Positions 39,173 through 49,501 of a stretch of DNA of 64,000 nucleotides are shown in pieces. The stretch is from assembly GCF_014269205.2 (NCBI RefSeq), contig NZ_JABWRY020000001.1:992001-1056000 (forward strand). Reading direction: 5' to 3'. Positions within the stretch are counted from its first letter, which is position 1, and each line of letters opens with the position of its first letter. Under the pieces are notes generated by a model, which worked only from the letters and a program-made list of their open reading frames with translations, was not told the origin of the DNA and did no database searches. Made by a program: the position numbers and the translations under genes. Source of the DNA: Pseudomonas kermanshahensis (GTDB taxonomy: Bacteria; Pseudomonadota; Gammaproteobacteria; Pseudomonadales; Pseudomonadaceae).

Positions 39173-39191
39173 CTCCTGCTAATCCGCACAT
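39173..39191. other. attR core (19 bp)
   Basis: This is an exact copy of the attL core at 538-556. On the minus strand the sequence just upstream is GGTAAGGACTT directly before the core ATG. The bacterial ribosome-binding site of the amidotransferase gene therefore remains on this side, detached from its coding sequence. Confidence 0.95.
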
Positions 39192-39605
39192 AAGTCCTTA
39201 CCGGTTTTTCCGTTGGGGAGGCGGTGCCCAGAATCAGGGCGCCGTAAGGAACTGACCGGTGAGGTTTGCAGGAGTTTTAGAACGATCTGTTATATGGGGG
39301 AGGGTGCTGGGTGTTTGGTTTAGCATTTGTTGCGCCGGTGAGATCGAGCGCCGCACGCGCGGCGCATCGCGAGCAACGCTCGCTCCTACGTTTGTTTCGG
39401 GCCAATTATTCCTGGGGTAAATGCGCGCGACTGCCTTGGGGCATGACGCGATATGGCGTCGAACAAACAAGGCGGTCGCGCGCGCCTGTCACAGGCGTTA
39501 TTGGCCAAAAACAAACGTAGGAGCGAGCGTTGCTCGCGATGCGCCGCGCGGGCGGCGCTCGATCTCAAAGGCGCAACCTATCCCCAGCCATGCACCCCAG
39601 CCCTA
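39192..39605. other. Chromosomal intergenic region, former upstream region of the amidotransferase gene
   Basis: This 414-bp stretch without a gene held the promoter and ribosome-binding site of asnO before integration. A site reading TAAGGACTT (minus strand) lies 39192-39200. An inverted repeat element occupies 39341-39565. I see no convincing sigma-70 hexamers. The short frames here are by-products of the repeat. Confidence 0.6.
39341..39565. repeat. Large inverted repeat (REPIN/MITE-like)
   Basis: Arms of about 57 bp (39341-39397 and 39509-39565) are reverse complements with a few mismatches: AGATCGAGCGCCGC... and ...GCGGCGCTCGATCT. They surround a 111-bp centre that itself contains shorter symmetric pieces. 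Each arm holds GAGCAACGCTCGCTCCTACG, a REP-like hairpin ending CTCCTACG. It is longer than the other REPINs in the window. It could be a composite REP cluster or a small non-autonomous element. Confidence 0.75.
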
Positions 39606-41573
39606 TCACTTACCCCGAACCAACCTGCGCAAGGCAAACCGGTTCGGATGGCACGCCTCAGCCACCGCCCGTGGTACCGGCAGCGGCTCCCCGCACACCC
39701 AGGCCGCAATCAATTCGCCCGACAGCGGAGCCGTGATCAACCCCCGCGACCCATGCCCGCTGTTCACATACAGCCCATCGAGCCAAGGGCACTCCACCTC
39801 CGGCACCTGCCGCGCGTCCTTGCCCAGCACGGCGAAGGCTTCGGCAAACGCCTGCGGGTCGGCCATGGGCCCGACGATTGGCAGGTAATCCGGGCTGGTG
39901 CAGCGAAACGCCGCCCGGCCCTGCAACTGCTCAGGGTCGAGCGCAGCGGTGTCCAGGCGCTGGGCCAGGTCCACGGAAATATCGTCCAGCAGCGCCAGGT
40001 TGCCCTTGTGCTCGGCAACGGTCGGCGCCAGGTCGTCACTGTGGAAGTCGAAGCTGGCGCCCAGGGTGTGTTCGCCCTCGCGCGGCGGCGCCACATAACC
40101 GTCCGCACACACCACCGTACGCAGGGCGCGGCTGCTGTCGGTGGCCGGCAGGCGGGTGATCTGCCCGCGGATGCGCTTGAGCGGCAGCTGTGCGCAGGGC
40201 GCGAAATGCCGCACATCGGCAGCACCGGCCAGCACCACCAGCGGCGCGCTGGCCAGCAAGCGTTCGCCGTCCCAGGCCTGCCACAGGTCATCGACCTTGC
40301 GCAGTTCGATCACCTCATGGTGCACCCGAACCTGGATCCTGGGGTGTTGCAACTGCGCCTGGCACAAGGCCGGCGGGTGTACCCAGCCGCCCTCCGGATA
40401 GAACAGGCCACCTGCGGGCAATGCCACCCCGGCGATGGCTTCGGCCTGGTCACGGTCAAGTGCGTGCAGCAGGTCGTGGTCGAACGCCTCGGCCAGTTTG
40501 CCCTGGCGTTCGGCCTCCTTGCTGTCGAACGCCAACTGCAGCACCCCGCAAGCATCCCAGTCGCGGCCGCGCTGCAAGTGCGCTAGTTGGCGCCGGGTGT
40601 AGCCGAAGCCGGCCAGGATCATCTGTGAAAGGGCCGTACCATGGGCAGACAGCTTGAGGTACAGCACCCCTTGTGGGTTGCCGGAGGCTTCCTGAGCAGG
40701 CGCCGCATGGCGCTCCAGTACCGTGACCTGCCAGCCACGCCTGGCCAGGCTCGCGGCACTGGCACTGCCCGCTAGCCCGGCACCGATCACCAGCGCCTCG
40801 CGTGGCCCCGCAGCACTGCGCGGGCGGCCATACCAGGGCAGCTGTTTACGCAGGGCGGTCGGCCCGGTGTAGGCACCGCTCATCACCTCCCACTTTTTGC
40901 CAATGCCCGGCACCTTCTTCATGGCGAAGCCGGCCTCGACCAGGCTGCGCCGCACCCAGCCGGTGGTGGTGAACGTGCCCAGCACGGTGCCTGGGTGTGA
41001 CAGCTGCGCCAGTTGCGCGAACAGCTCTGGGGTCCACATGTCGGGGTTCTTGGCCGGGGCGAAGCCGTCGAGGAACCACACGTCGATGCGTGCATCAAGC
41101 TGCGGCAACTGCTCGAGCACATCGCCAATCAGCAGGGTCAGGGTCACCCGGCCGTTGGCGAAGGTGAACTGCTGAAACCCTGGGTGCACAGCCACGTACT
41201 GCTCAAGCAGTGGCTCGGTATAGGCCGCCAGCTCTGGCCACAGGCGCACCGCCCGGGCCATGTCGTCGTGGCCGAGCGGGTATTTTTCGACACTGACGAA
41301 GTGCAGGCGGGCGTCGGCGTGGGCGTGCTGGTCGAATAACTGCCAGGCGCAGAAAAAATTCATGCCGGTGCCGAAACCGGTTTCGCCGATCACCAGGCAG
41401 GTGTGCGGCGTTAGGTCGGCGAAACGCTCGGCCAGGCGGGTCTGGCCGAGGAAGACGTGTTTGGTTTCTTCGATGCCTTCGTTGACGGCGAAGTACACGT
41501 CGTCGTACTGCCGCGAATGAGGGCGGCCCTGGTCGTCCCAGTCGATCTGGGCATGTTGGAGGAGGGTGGACAT
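39606..41573 (-). CDS. mnmC: Bifunctional tRNA wobble-uridine modification protein MnmC
   Basis: The protein has 655 residues from 41573 (MSTLLQHAQIDWDDQGRPHS). The N-terminal methyltransferase domain shows LVIGETGFGTGMNF and DVWFLDGFAPAKNPDMW. The C-terminal FAD oxidase domain has the Rossmann motif VIGAGLAGSASAASLARRGW and the late YVNSGHGSRGL. It completes mnm5(s2)U34 synthesis in tRNA: oxidative removal of carboxymethyl, then SAM methylation. The two-domain length is normal. Its 3' end faces the attR region. Confidence 0.95.
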   Translation of the reverse strand: MSTLLQHAQIDWDDQGRPHSRQYDDVYFAVNEGIEETKHVFLGQTRLAERFADLTPHTCLVIGETGFGTGMNFFCAWQLFDQHAHADARLHFVSVEKYPLGHDDMARAVRLWPELAAYTEPLLEQYVAVHPGFQQFTFANGRVTLTLLIGDVLEQLPQLDARIDVWFLDGFAPAKNPDMWTPELFAQLAQLSHPGTVLGTFTTTGWVRRSLVEAGFAMKKVPGIGKKWEVMSGAYTGPTALRKQLPWYGRPRSAAGPREALVIGAGLAGSASAASLARRGWQVTVLERHAAPAQEASGNPQGVLYLKLSAHGTALSQMILAGFGYTRRQLAHLQRGRDWDACGVLQLAFDSKEAERQGKLAEAFDHDLLHALDRDQAEAIAGVALPAGGLFYPEGGWVHPPALCQAQLQHPRIQVRVHHEVIELRKVDDLWQAWDGERLLASAPLVVLAGAADVRHFAPCAQLPLKRIRGQITRLPATDSSRALRTVVCADGYVAPPREGEHTLGASFDFHSDDLAPTVAEHKGNLALLDDISVDLAQRLDTAALDPEQLQGRAAFRCTSPDYLPIVGPMADPQAFAEAFAVLGKDARQVPEVECPWLDGLYVNSGHGSRGLITAPLSGELIAAWVCGEPLPVPRAVAEACHPNRFALRRLVRGK

Positions 41574-41694
41574 GGTGGGCTCGGTTGCAGCGGATGGCGG
41601 GATTTTATGCCATCTGCGGTTTTTACGCTGGTTGCACGAACACAGCCCCAGCACAAATCCGCTAGTCTTGGTTATCCAATGAAGGAGCCACTGC

Positions 41695-43188
41695 ATGTTC
41701 GAATCCGCTGAAATCGGTCACAGCATCGACAAGGAGACCTACGACGCCGAAGTGCCCGCCCTGCGCGAGGCGCTGCTCGAAGCCCAGTACGAGCTCAAGC
41801 AGCAGGCGCGCTTCCCGGTGATCGTGCTGATCAATGGCATCGAAGGCGCCGGCAAGGGCGAGACGGTCAAGCTGCTCAATGAGTGGATGGACCCGCGCAT
41901 GATCGATGTGCTCACCTTCGACCAGCAGACCGACGAAGAACTCGCCCGGCCACCGGCCTGGCGCTATTGGCGGGCCTTGCCGCCGAAAGGGCGGATGGGC
42001 GTGTTTTTTGGCAACTGGTACAGCCAGATGCTGCAGGGGCGTGTGCACGGGGTGTTCAAGGACGCCGTGCTCGACCAGGCCATCACCGGTGCCGAACGCC
42101 TGGAGCAGATGCTGTGCGACGAAGGCGCGCTGATCATCAAGTTCTGGTTCCACCTGTCCAAGAAGCAGATGAAAGCCCGCCTGAAGGCGCTCAAGGACGA
42201 CCCGCTGCACAGTTGGCGCATCAGCCCACTGGACTGGCAGCAGTCCGAGACCTACGACCGTTTCGTGCGCTTTGGCGAGCGGGTGCTGCGCCGCACCAGC
42301 CGTGACTACGCGCCCTGGCACGTGGTCGAGGGGGTCGACCCTTACTACCGCAGCCTGGCGGTGGGGCGCATTCTGCTGGACGGCCTGCAAGCCGCCCTCG
42401 CCAACAACCCCAAGGGCAAGCACCAGGGCAACGTCGCGCCGTTGGGTCGCAGCATTGACCAGCGCAGCTTGATCGGTGCCCTGGACATGACCCTGCGCCT
42501 GGACAAGCAGGATTACCAGGAACAACTGGTCACCGAGCAGGCACGCCTGGCCGGCCTGCTGCGCCACAAGCACATGCGCCGGCATGCCCTGGTGGCGGTG
42601 TTCGAAGGCAACGACGCGGCAGGCAAGGGCGGCGCGATCCGCCGCGTGGCGGCGGCGCTGGACCCACGCCAGTACCGCATCGTGCCGATTGCCGCGCCCA
42701 GCGAAGACGAACGCGCGCAACCGTACCTGTGGCGTTTCTGGCGGCACATCCCGGCGCGGGGCAAGTTCACTATCTTCGACCGCTCCTGGTATGGGCGGGT
42801 GCTGGTGGAGCGGGTCGAGGGGTTCTGCAGCCCGGCCGACTGGATGCGTGCCTACAGCGAGATCAACGATTTTGAAGAGCAGTTGGTGAATGCCGGTGTG
42901 GTGGTGGTCAAGTTCTGGCTGGCGATCGACCAGCAGACCCAGCTGGAACGTTTCGAAGAGCGTGAGCAGATCCCCTTCAAACGCTACAAAATCACCGAGG
43001 ACGACTGGCGCAACCGCGAAAAGTGGGACCTGTATACCGAGGCCGTGGGCGACATGGTCGACCGCACCAGCAGCGAGATCGCGCCATGGACACTGGTCGA
43101 GGCCAATGACAAGCGCTGGGCCCGGGTGAAGGTATTGCGCACCATCAACGAGGCGCTGGAAGCGGCGTTTGCCAAGGACAAGAAATAG
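41695..43188 (+). CDS. pap: Polyphosphate:AMP phosphotransferase (PPK2 class II)
   Basis: This 497-residue protein has two PPK2 domains in tandem. Walker A motifs are INGIEGAGKGETVKLL (about residues 50-65) and FEGNDAAGKGGAIRRV (about 302-317). Walker B/lid stretches are GVFFGNWYSQ and TIFDRSWYGRVLVERVEGF. Two-domain PPK2 enzymes phosphorylate AMP to ADP with polyphosphate. It is divergent from mnmC with 121 bp between the starts. Confidence 0.93.
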   Translation: MFESAEIGHSIDKETYDAEVPALREALLEAQYELKQQARFPVIVLINGIEGAGKGETVKLLNEWMDPRMIDVLTFDQQTDEELARPPAWRYWRALPPKGRMGVFFGNWYSQMLQGRVHGVFKDAVLDQAITGAERLEQMLCDEGALIIKFWFHLSKKQMKARLKALKDDPLHSWRISPLDWQQSETYDRFVRFGERVLRRTSRDYAPWHVVEGVDPYYRSLAVGRILLDGLQAALANNPKGKHQGNVAPLGRSIDQRSLIGALDMTLRLDKQDYQEQLVTEQARLAGLLRHKHMRRHALVAVFEGNDAAGKGGAIRRVAAALDPRQYRIVPIAAPSEDERAQPYLWRFWRHIPARGKFTIFDRSWYGRVLVERVEGFCSPADWMRAYSEINDFEEQLVNAGVVVVKFWLAIDQQTQLERFEEREQIPFKRYKITEDDWRNREKWDLYTEAVGDMVDRTSSEIAPWTLVEANDKRWARVKVLRTINEALEAAFAKDKK

Positions 43189-43222
43189 CCACCTGTGTCC
43201 GTTGGTCATTGGGGCTGCTGTG

Positions 43223-43310
43223 CAGCCCATCGCCGGCAAGCCGGCTCCCACAGGTGGGGCGTGGATCTCAGAGGCGGTGTATCTGTGGGAGCCGGCTTGC
43301 CGGCGATGGG
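43223..43310. repeat. REPIN (inverted REP pair)
   Basis: CAGCCCATCGCCGGCAAGCC...CACAG and its reverse complement CTGTGGGAGCCGGC...GATGGG flank a 29-bp spacer between pap and the EamA gene. Each arm is a hairpin with core GCCGGCAAGCCGGC and tail GCTCCCACAG. It is mobile only in trans, through a REP-associated tyrosine transposase elsewhere. Confidence 0.9.
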
Positions 43311-43455
43311 GCGCGCAGCGGCCCTTTCGGACTGCCCGTCCAGCCATGCCGCGGTGGAATGACCTGATGAATTCTTTTCCCGGCACTTAGCCCCGCGCCA
43401 GCCGCCAAGCCCGTAGAATCCAAGCACCCCCACCACGGGCTTGATCGAGGGCTTT

Positions 43456-44421
43456 ATGCACACCACTTCCGGACGCTGGGTCTATGGCCTGCTGTTGGCA
43501 CTTCTGACCGCGCTGCTGTGGGGCATCCTGCCGATCAAGCTCAAGCAGGTGCTGCAGGTGATGGACCCGGTCACCGTCACCTGGTACCGCCTGTTGGTGT
43601 CTGGCGGGCTGTTGTTCGCCTGGCTAGGGGCCAAGCGCCAGTTGCCCTCGTTCGGCAAGCTCGGGCCCAAGGGCAAGGGGTTGGTGGCCGTGGCCGTGCT
43701 TGGCCTGATGGGCAACTACGTGCTCTACCTGATCGGCCTCAGGCTGCTTAGCCCTGGTACCGCGCAACTGGTGGTGCAGGTAGGCCCGGTGCTGTTGCTG
43801 GTGGCCAGCGTGTTCGTGTTCAAGGAGCGCTTCAGCCTGGGGCAGGGGCTGGGCCTGGTGGTGTTGATCGGCGGTTTCGGGCTGTTCTTCAACCAGCGTC
43901 TGGAAGAGCTGCTGACCTCACTCGGCACCTACACCACTGGCGTGCTGACCATTTTGCTGGCGACCAGCATCTGGGTGTTCTACGCCTTGAGCCAGAAGCA
44001 GCTGCTGACGGCATGGCATTCGCAGCAGGTGATGATGGTGATTTACCTGAGCTGCGCCGCGCTGCTCACGCCTTGGGTGCATCCACTGGAAGCGTTGCAA
44101 CTGACGCCGCTGCAAGGCTGGCTGCTGTTGGCTTGCTGCCTGAATACCCTGGTGGCGTATGGCGCCTTTGCCGAGGCACTGGCGCACTGGGAGGCCTCAA
44201 GGGTGAGCGCGACGCTGGCGTTGACGCCGTTGGTGACCTTTGTGGCGGTGGCGCTGGCGGCCTGGGTGTGGCCCGACTATGTGCATGCCGAGGACATCAA
44301 TGCCCTGGGGTATCTGGGGGCGGTGACGGTGGTGCTGGGGTCGGCGCTGGTGGCGCTGGGGCCTTCGTTGGTTGCCGGTTGGCGCGCCAGAAAGGCACGG
44401 TTGGCGCAGGTCCATCAATAG
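43456..44421 (+). CDS. EamA/DMT-family transporter
   Basis: This 321-residue protein starts at 43456 (MHTTSGRWVYGLLLALLTAL). It has ten predicted membrane helices in two EamA repeats; examples are LLWGILPIKLKQ, VAVLGLMGNYVLYLIGL and VSATLALTPLVTFVAVALAAW. The RarD-like features (LLWGxLPxxxK; TWYRLLVS) suggest a metabolite exporter of the inner membrane. The substrate is unknown. The tail is basic and cytoplasmic. Confidence 0.85.
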   Translation: MHTTSGRWVYGLLLALLTALLWGILPIKLKQVLQVMDPVTVTWYRLLVSGGLLFAWLGAKRQLPSFGKLGPKGKGLVAVAVLGLMGNYVLYLIGLRLLSPGTAQLVVQVGPVLLLVASVFVFKERFSLGQGLGLVVLIGGFGLFFNQRLEELLTSLGTYTTGVLTILLATSIWVFYALSQKQLLTAWHSQQVMMVIYLSCAALLTPWVHPLEALQLTPLQGWLLLACCLNTLVAYGAFAEALAHWEASRVSATLALTPLVTFVAVALAAWVWPDYVHAEDINALGYLGAVTVVLGSALVALGPSLVAGWRARKARLAQVHQ

Positions 44422-44524
44422 CATGCGCTAACCACCGTCCTTGTAATCGATGGACTCGCCCCCGCCGAGGCATCACAGTGCCACGGTGGCGTTCAAAGAA
44501 GCCAACGGCAGCGAGGGCGAGACC

Positions 44525-45628
44525 ATGAAGAAGCATAGTTCGAAGCACGATCCCCTGTCTTCCACTGATGTGGAGCTTTGCACAACCCTCTGCGTAGACC
44601 TGGCCAAACAGGTCTTCCAGTTAGCAGGCGAGGATGCTACCGGGCGGGTGATCTACGAAAATCGCATCAAATCCCGTCAAAATTTCCATGATTTTCTAAT
44701 CAAGCTGCCAGTGACGGTGACTGTCTTAATGGAGTGCGGTCCTGGTGCTCAAGCCTGGGCCAGACTACTGCAGGCCAAGGGTAATCCGGTTCGGATCCTG
44801 CCTGCGCAACGCGTTGCCGAACACCGCAGCGGCGCGAAGAATGACCGTAACGACGCCCATGCCATTTTGCGTGCCGGTCGCGATACCAGTATTGCCTCAA
44901 TCCCGATCAAGAGCACTACAGCACTGGCTATTCAAGCGCTGCACCGTGTCCGGCGCGGCAACATCAAGCGGCATACAGCGCTGGGTAATCAGATACGTGG
45001 CCTGCTGCTAGAGCATGGCGTCTCCATGCCTCAAGGCGATGCGGCGATCAATTCGCATGTGCCACGGGCTCTTGAAGATGCCTCTTTACCTCTGCCCGAC
45101 TTGTTGCGCGAGTTGCTCGATGAGCTGCTGACTGACTGGCTCTCTCTGGGTGAACGCATTGCGACGCTGAGTAGGCGGCTTGAAGCGACAGCCCAGGAAG
45201 ATAAGGTCGCACAGCGGTTGATCACCATTCGTGGCGTGGGCCCAATCATTGCCACGGCGATCGTGGCGAAACAGACCGAGCCTAGCCGCTTCGCCAGTGG
45301 CCGAATGTATGCCGCCTTCTTCGGTATCGTGCCCGACCAGCACAGCAGCGGAAACAAAATCAGGCTGGGCAGGATGAGCAAGCGAGGTGATGGCTACATA
45401 CGCAGCCTGATGATCCAGGGGGCGCATGCTGTCTTGAGTCAGCTAAGGCCTGATTCCGATCAGCCAGACGATCACCGCCTTTTACGCTGGCTATCCCGCC
45501 TTGGACGCAAGGAGGCGGCGATCAGACTGGCTAATCGAAATCTGCGCATTATCTGGGCCTTGTTGCAGAGCGATCAGGTATATCAGCGCAAACCGAACAG
45601 CAACTCGGAGGCTGCTATGAGCCTCTGA
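44525..45628 (+). CDS. IS110-family (IS1111 group) transposase
   Basis: The protein has 367 residues from 44525 (MKKHSSKHDPLSSTDVELCT). The N-terminal DEDD RuvC-like domain has Asp in CVDLAKQVFQLAG, Glu in LMECGPGAQAW and Asp residues in AKNDRNDAHAI. The C-terminal Tnp domain has TIRGVGPIIATAIVAKQ, FFGIVPDQHSSGNKIRLGRM and SKRGDGYIRSLMIQGAHA with its serine. It uses an RNA-guided recombination mechanism in this family. The gene appears intact. Confidence 0.93.
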   Translation: MKKHSSKHDPLSSTDVELCTTLCVDLAKQVFQLAGEDATGRVIYENRIKSRQNFHDFLIKLPVTVTVLMECGPGAQAWARLLQAKGNPVRILPAQRVAEHRSGAKNDRNDAHAILRAGRDTSIASIPIKSTTALAIQALHRVRRGNIKRHTALGNQIRGLLLEHGVSMPQGDAAINSHVPRALEDASLPLPDLLRELLDELLTDWLSLGERIATLSRRLEATAQEDKVAQRLITIRGVGPIIATAIVAKQTEPSRFASGRMYAAFFGIVPDQHSSGNKIRLGRMSKRGDGYIRSLMIQGAHAVLSQLRPDSDQPDDHRLLRWLSRLGRKEAAIRLANRNLRIIWALLQSDQVYQRKPNSNSEAAMSL

Positions 45629-45865
45629 TCAACCGAGCAATGCCACCGGGGCGCCGAGCGCTCCAACCCCTGCTAGTGAACATTGACCCCTGGTAAGACC
45701 GTCGCAGACAGATGCCTCTGCTCCTACAGGCCTGATGAATGGCCTCAATGTAAACGGCACGCTGCGAGCTCACCACGATGTTGGCCAGAAGCAAAAAGCT
45801 TCCTCGAATAGGCCTGATACATAGATGCAACCGGGTTCCTAAGTTCAAAAGCAGCTAGACAGTGT
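45629..45865 (+). ncRNA. Candidate bridge RNA region of the IS1111-group element
   Basis: This 237-bp non-coding stretch lies between the transposase stop and the right inverted repeat, where IS1111-group elements encode their guide (bridge) RNA. It contains CTGCTCCTACAGG (45718-45730). That is identical to the REP tail at 45964-45976 and nearly identical to the reconstructed target (GCTCCTACAAGG). This fits a target-binding loop. Exact RNA ends and fold are not determined. Confidence 0.6.
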
Positions 45866-45880
45866 GGGCGAGTCCATACA

Positions 45881-45976
45881 TAGGAGCAGCCTTGTGCTGC
45901 GAAGAGGCCGGTGCAAACACAGCGATTTTTCGCTACTTTCACCGGCCTCTTCGCAGCACAAGGCTGCTCCTACAGG
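45881..45976. repeat. REPIN at the right flank of the IS element
   Basis: The left arm TAGGAGCAGCCTTGTGCTGC...GGTG (45881-45913) and right arm CACCGGCCTCTTCGCAGC...CTCCTA (45940-45972) are exact reverse complements over 33 bp. The left arm's tail is cut at TA by the IS. It lies between the IS and fumC. Confidence 0.9.
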
Positions 45977-45991
45977 GGAGGGGCGAGCGGG

Positions 45992-47386
<1,395 letters not shown>

Positions 47387-47540
47387 TCTGCACTCACTCC
47401 TTTGTGGTTCGAAATCGCAGTTTAGGCCCTGATTCGACAGCGCGGTTCCCTCGCTCGTCGTGCCCACTTGAGCACATCGCCACCACAGCGCAGAATGCTC
47501 TACTCTGAGGTACCCGCCTCCCTCTCTTGAAGGAAATGCA

Positions 47541-48065
47541 ATGACCCGTCTCCGTGTCCTTTGTGCCGCCGTCGCCCTGGCCTGTGCCAGCGGCCAGGTA
47601 CTCGCTGCCACCGCCAGTCACAACGCTGCCGCCGAGAAATTCCTGACCCTGGCCAACGCCGACAAGCTGGGCACCCCGGTCTATATGCAGGTCCAACAAA
47701 TGTTCGCCCAGCGCTTCGCCCAAACCAAGGCGCCTGCGTCCAAGCAACCGGTGCTGCAAAGCTACCAGGCCAAGGCCAACGCCGCCCTGGACAGCGCCAT
47801 CGGCTGGAACAAGCTGAAGCCGAAAATGGTCGACCTGTACACCGCCACCTTCACCGAGGCCGAGCTCAAGGACCTGGTCAAGTTCTACGAGTCGCCGCTG
47901 GGCAAGAAAGTCCTGCGCGAAATGCCTAAGGTTACCCAGCAGTCGGCCCAGCTGACCCAGCAGAGCCTGGAGCCTGCGGTACCGGTGGTCAACAAGCTGC
48001 TCGAAGACATGACCAAAGAGCTTGATCCGAACGCTGGCAAGGCCGCCGCCCCCGCCAAGAAGTGA
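47541..48065 (+). CDS. DUF2059 periplasmic protein
   Basis: This 174-residue protein has a Sec signal peptide ([20 protein letters not shown], cleavage near VLAA). The mature part is helical with the DUF2059 pattern: [20 protein letters not shown], preceded by [13 protein letters not shown]. The C-terminal tail is Ala/Lys rich. The function of DUF2059 proteins is unknown. It lies 10 bp before bolA and probably shares its transcript. Confidence 0.88.
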   Translation: MTRLRVLCAAVALACASGQVLAATASHNAAAEKFLTLANADKLGTPVYMQVQQMFAQRFAQTKAPASKQPVLQSYQAKANAALDSAIGWNKLKPKMVDLYTATFTEAELKDLVKFYESPLGKKVLREMPKVTQQSAQLTQQSLEPAVPVVNKLLEDMTKELDPNAGKAAAPAKK

Positions 48066-48075
48066 GTAACGCGTG

Positions 48076-48372
48076 ATGAGCATGCAGCACCGCATCGAGC
48101 AACAACTGGCCGCGCTGGCGCCGCAACACCTGGAAGTGCTCAATGAAAGTCACATGCACAGTCGTGGTCAGGAGACCCACTACAAGGCAGTGATCGTCAG
48201 CGAGCAGTTTGCCGGGCTGAACAGCGTCAAGCGTCACCAGAAGGTCTACGCCACCATGGGCGAGCTGATGGGCCAGATCCACGCCCTCGCGATCCACACC
48301 TACACCGCTGAAGAGTGGGCCAAGGTCGGGGTCGCACCGGCCTCGCCGGTGTGTGCGGGCGGTGGGCACTGA
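48076..48372 (+). CDS. bolA: BolA family protein
   Basis: This 98-residue protein reads HRIEQQLAALAPQHLEVLNE, then SHMHSRGQETHYKAVIVSEQ and GLNSVKRHQKVYATMGELM. The FxGx-SRHRxVY-like helix and invariant His are those of BolA. BolA works with monothiol glutaredoxins in iron-sulfur/iron handling and can regulate morphology genes. The start is ATG 48076 rather than the preceding GTG. Confidence 0.92.
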   Translation: MSMQHRIEQQLAALAPQHLEVLNESHMHSRGQETHYKAVIVSEQFAGLNSVKRHQKVYATMGELMGQIHALAIHTYTAEEWAKVGVAPASPVCAGGGH

Positions 48373-48413
48373 ATCCTTTCTAGCGTTCTGGTAGAATCCG
48401 CAACAATCCCAAA

Positions 48414-48509
48414 GGGGGCCGCTTTGCGGCCCATCGCAGGCAAGCCAGCTCCCACACCCTGTACCTGTGGGAGCTGGCTTGCCTGCGATGGGCTGCGAAG
48501 CAGCCCCCT
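48414..48509. repeat. REPIN between bolA and trhO
   Basis: Arms 48414-48456 and 48466-48508 are inverted copies around a 9-bp centre (CCCTGTACC). Each contains CATCGCAGGCAAGCCAGCTC and the outer GGGGGC(C)GCTTTGC extension. It may also act as a transcription barrier for bolA. Confidence 0.9.
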
Positions 48510-48565
48510 GTTTTTGTTACCCCGGTCCGCCCTTTACGAGGGCAACCACCTGGAGATTCACGTTC

Positions 48566-49498
48566 ATGTCACAACCGATCGTCGTCGCGGCGCTGTACAA
48601 ATTCGTCACCCTGCAGGACTACGTCGAGCTGCGCGAGCCGCTGCTCAAGGCCATGCTCGACAATGACGTCAAAGGCACCCTGCTGCTGGCCAACGAAGGC
48701 ATCAACGGCACCGTGTCGGCCACCCGCGAAGGCATCGACGGCCTGCTGGCCTGGCTGCGCAACGACCCACGCCTGGTGGATGTCGACCACAAGGAATCCT
48801 ACTGCGACGAACAGCCGTTCTACCGCACCAAGGTCAAGCTGAAGAAAGAGATCGTCACCCTTGGTGTGCCGGGCGTGGACCCCAACCAGCAGGTGGGCAC
48901 CTACGTCGAGCCCAAGGACTGGAACGCCCTGATCAGTGACCCTGAAGTGCTGCTGATCGATACCCGCAACGACTACGAAGTGGCCATCGGCACGTTCAAG
49001 GGCGCCATCGACCCCAAGACCGAGACCTTCCGCGAGTTCCCCGAGTACATCAAGGCCAACTTCGACCCGAGCAAGCACAAGAAAGTGGCGATGTTCTGCA
49101 CCGGCGGTATCCGTTGCGAAAAAGCCTCCAGCTACATGCTCGGTGAAGGCTTCGAGGCGGTCTATCATCTTAAAGGTGGCGTCCTGAAGTACTTCGAAGA
49201 AGTGCCTCAGGAAGAAAGCCTGTGGGACGGCGACTGCTTCGTCTTCGACAACCGCGTCACGGTGCGCCATGACCTGAGCGAAGGCGAGTACGACCAGTGC
49301 CATGCCTGCCGCCACCCGATCAACGCAGAGGAGCGTGCGTCCGAGCACTATTCGCCAGGTGTCAGCTGCCCGCACTGCTGGGACAGCCTGAGCGAAAAAA
49401 CTCGCCGCAGCGCCATCGACCGGCAGAAGCAGATCGAGCTGGCCAAGGCCCGCAACCTGCCGCACCCGATCGGTTACAACTACAAAGCCGAGGCCTGA
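48566..49498 (+). CDS. trhO: tRNA uridine(34) hydroxylase (rhodanese-like)
   Basis: The protein has 310 residues from 48566 ([20 protein letters not shown]). The N-terminal ferredoxin-like domain contains [20 protein letters not shown]. The rhodanese domain has the active Cys loop [19 protein letters not shown]-terminal Cys cluster follows ([16 protein letters not shown]). It makes 5-hydroxyuridine at tRNA position 34. Length and layout match TrhO/YceA. Confidence 0.94.
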   Translation: MSQPIVVAALYKFVTLQDYVELREPLLKAMLDNDVKGTLLLANEGINGTVSATREGIDGLLAWLRNDPRLVDVDHKESYCDEQPFYRTKVKLKKEIVTLGVPGVDPNQQVGTYVEPKDWNALISDPEVLLIDTRNDYEVAIGTFKGAIDPKTETFREFPEYIKANFDPSKHKKVAMFCTGGIRCEKASSYMLGEGFEAVYHLKGGVLKYFEEVPQEESLWDGDCFVFDNRVTVRHDLSEGEYDQCHACRHPINAEERASEHYSPGVSCPHCWDSLSEKTRRSAIDRQKQIELAKARNLPHPIGYNYKAEA

Positions 49499-49501
49499 TG
49501 C

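Larger units (their letters stand above)
538..39191. mobile_element. Complete lambda-like siphovirus prophage
   Basis: The element is bounded by a perfect 19-bp direct repeat (538-556 and 39173-39191). It contains, in order, int/xis, an early-left operon, a CI/Cro switch, replication genes, a Q-like antiterminator, holin, terminase, an HK97-type head module, a long-tail module with a G/GT frameshift and tape measure, and an endolysin/spanin lysis cassette. No structural gene looks broken, so it may be inducible. Adjacent genes commonly overlap by 4 nt (ATGA). Three short genes (27220, 30524 minus, 38698 minus) look like cargo. Confidence 0.95.
44446..45882 (+). mobile_element. IS110-family (IS1111 group) insertion sequence inserted in a REP element
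   Basis: The element is about 1437 bp. It has subterminal inverted repeats ATGGACTCGCCC (44450-44461) and GGGCGAGTCCAT (45866-45877), typical of the IS1111 group. Both outer ends carry TA (44444-44445 and 45881-45882). Removing the element joins GTCCTTG-TA to GGAGCAGCCTTGTG, which restores a standard REP tail like that at 58993. No other target duplication is seen, as expected for IS110 elements. Confidence 0.82.

Noticed and set aside
39453..40586. Long plus-strand frame opposite the 3' half of mnmC
   Set aside because: It lies antisense to the well-supported MnmC oxidase domain and shows only high-GC shadow composition.
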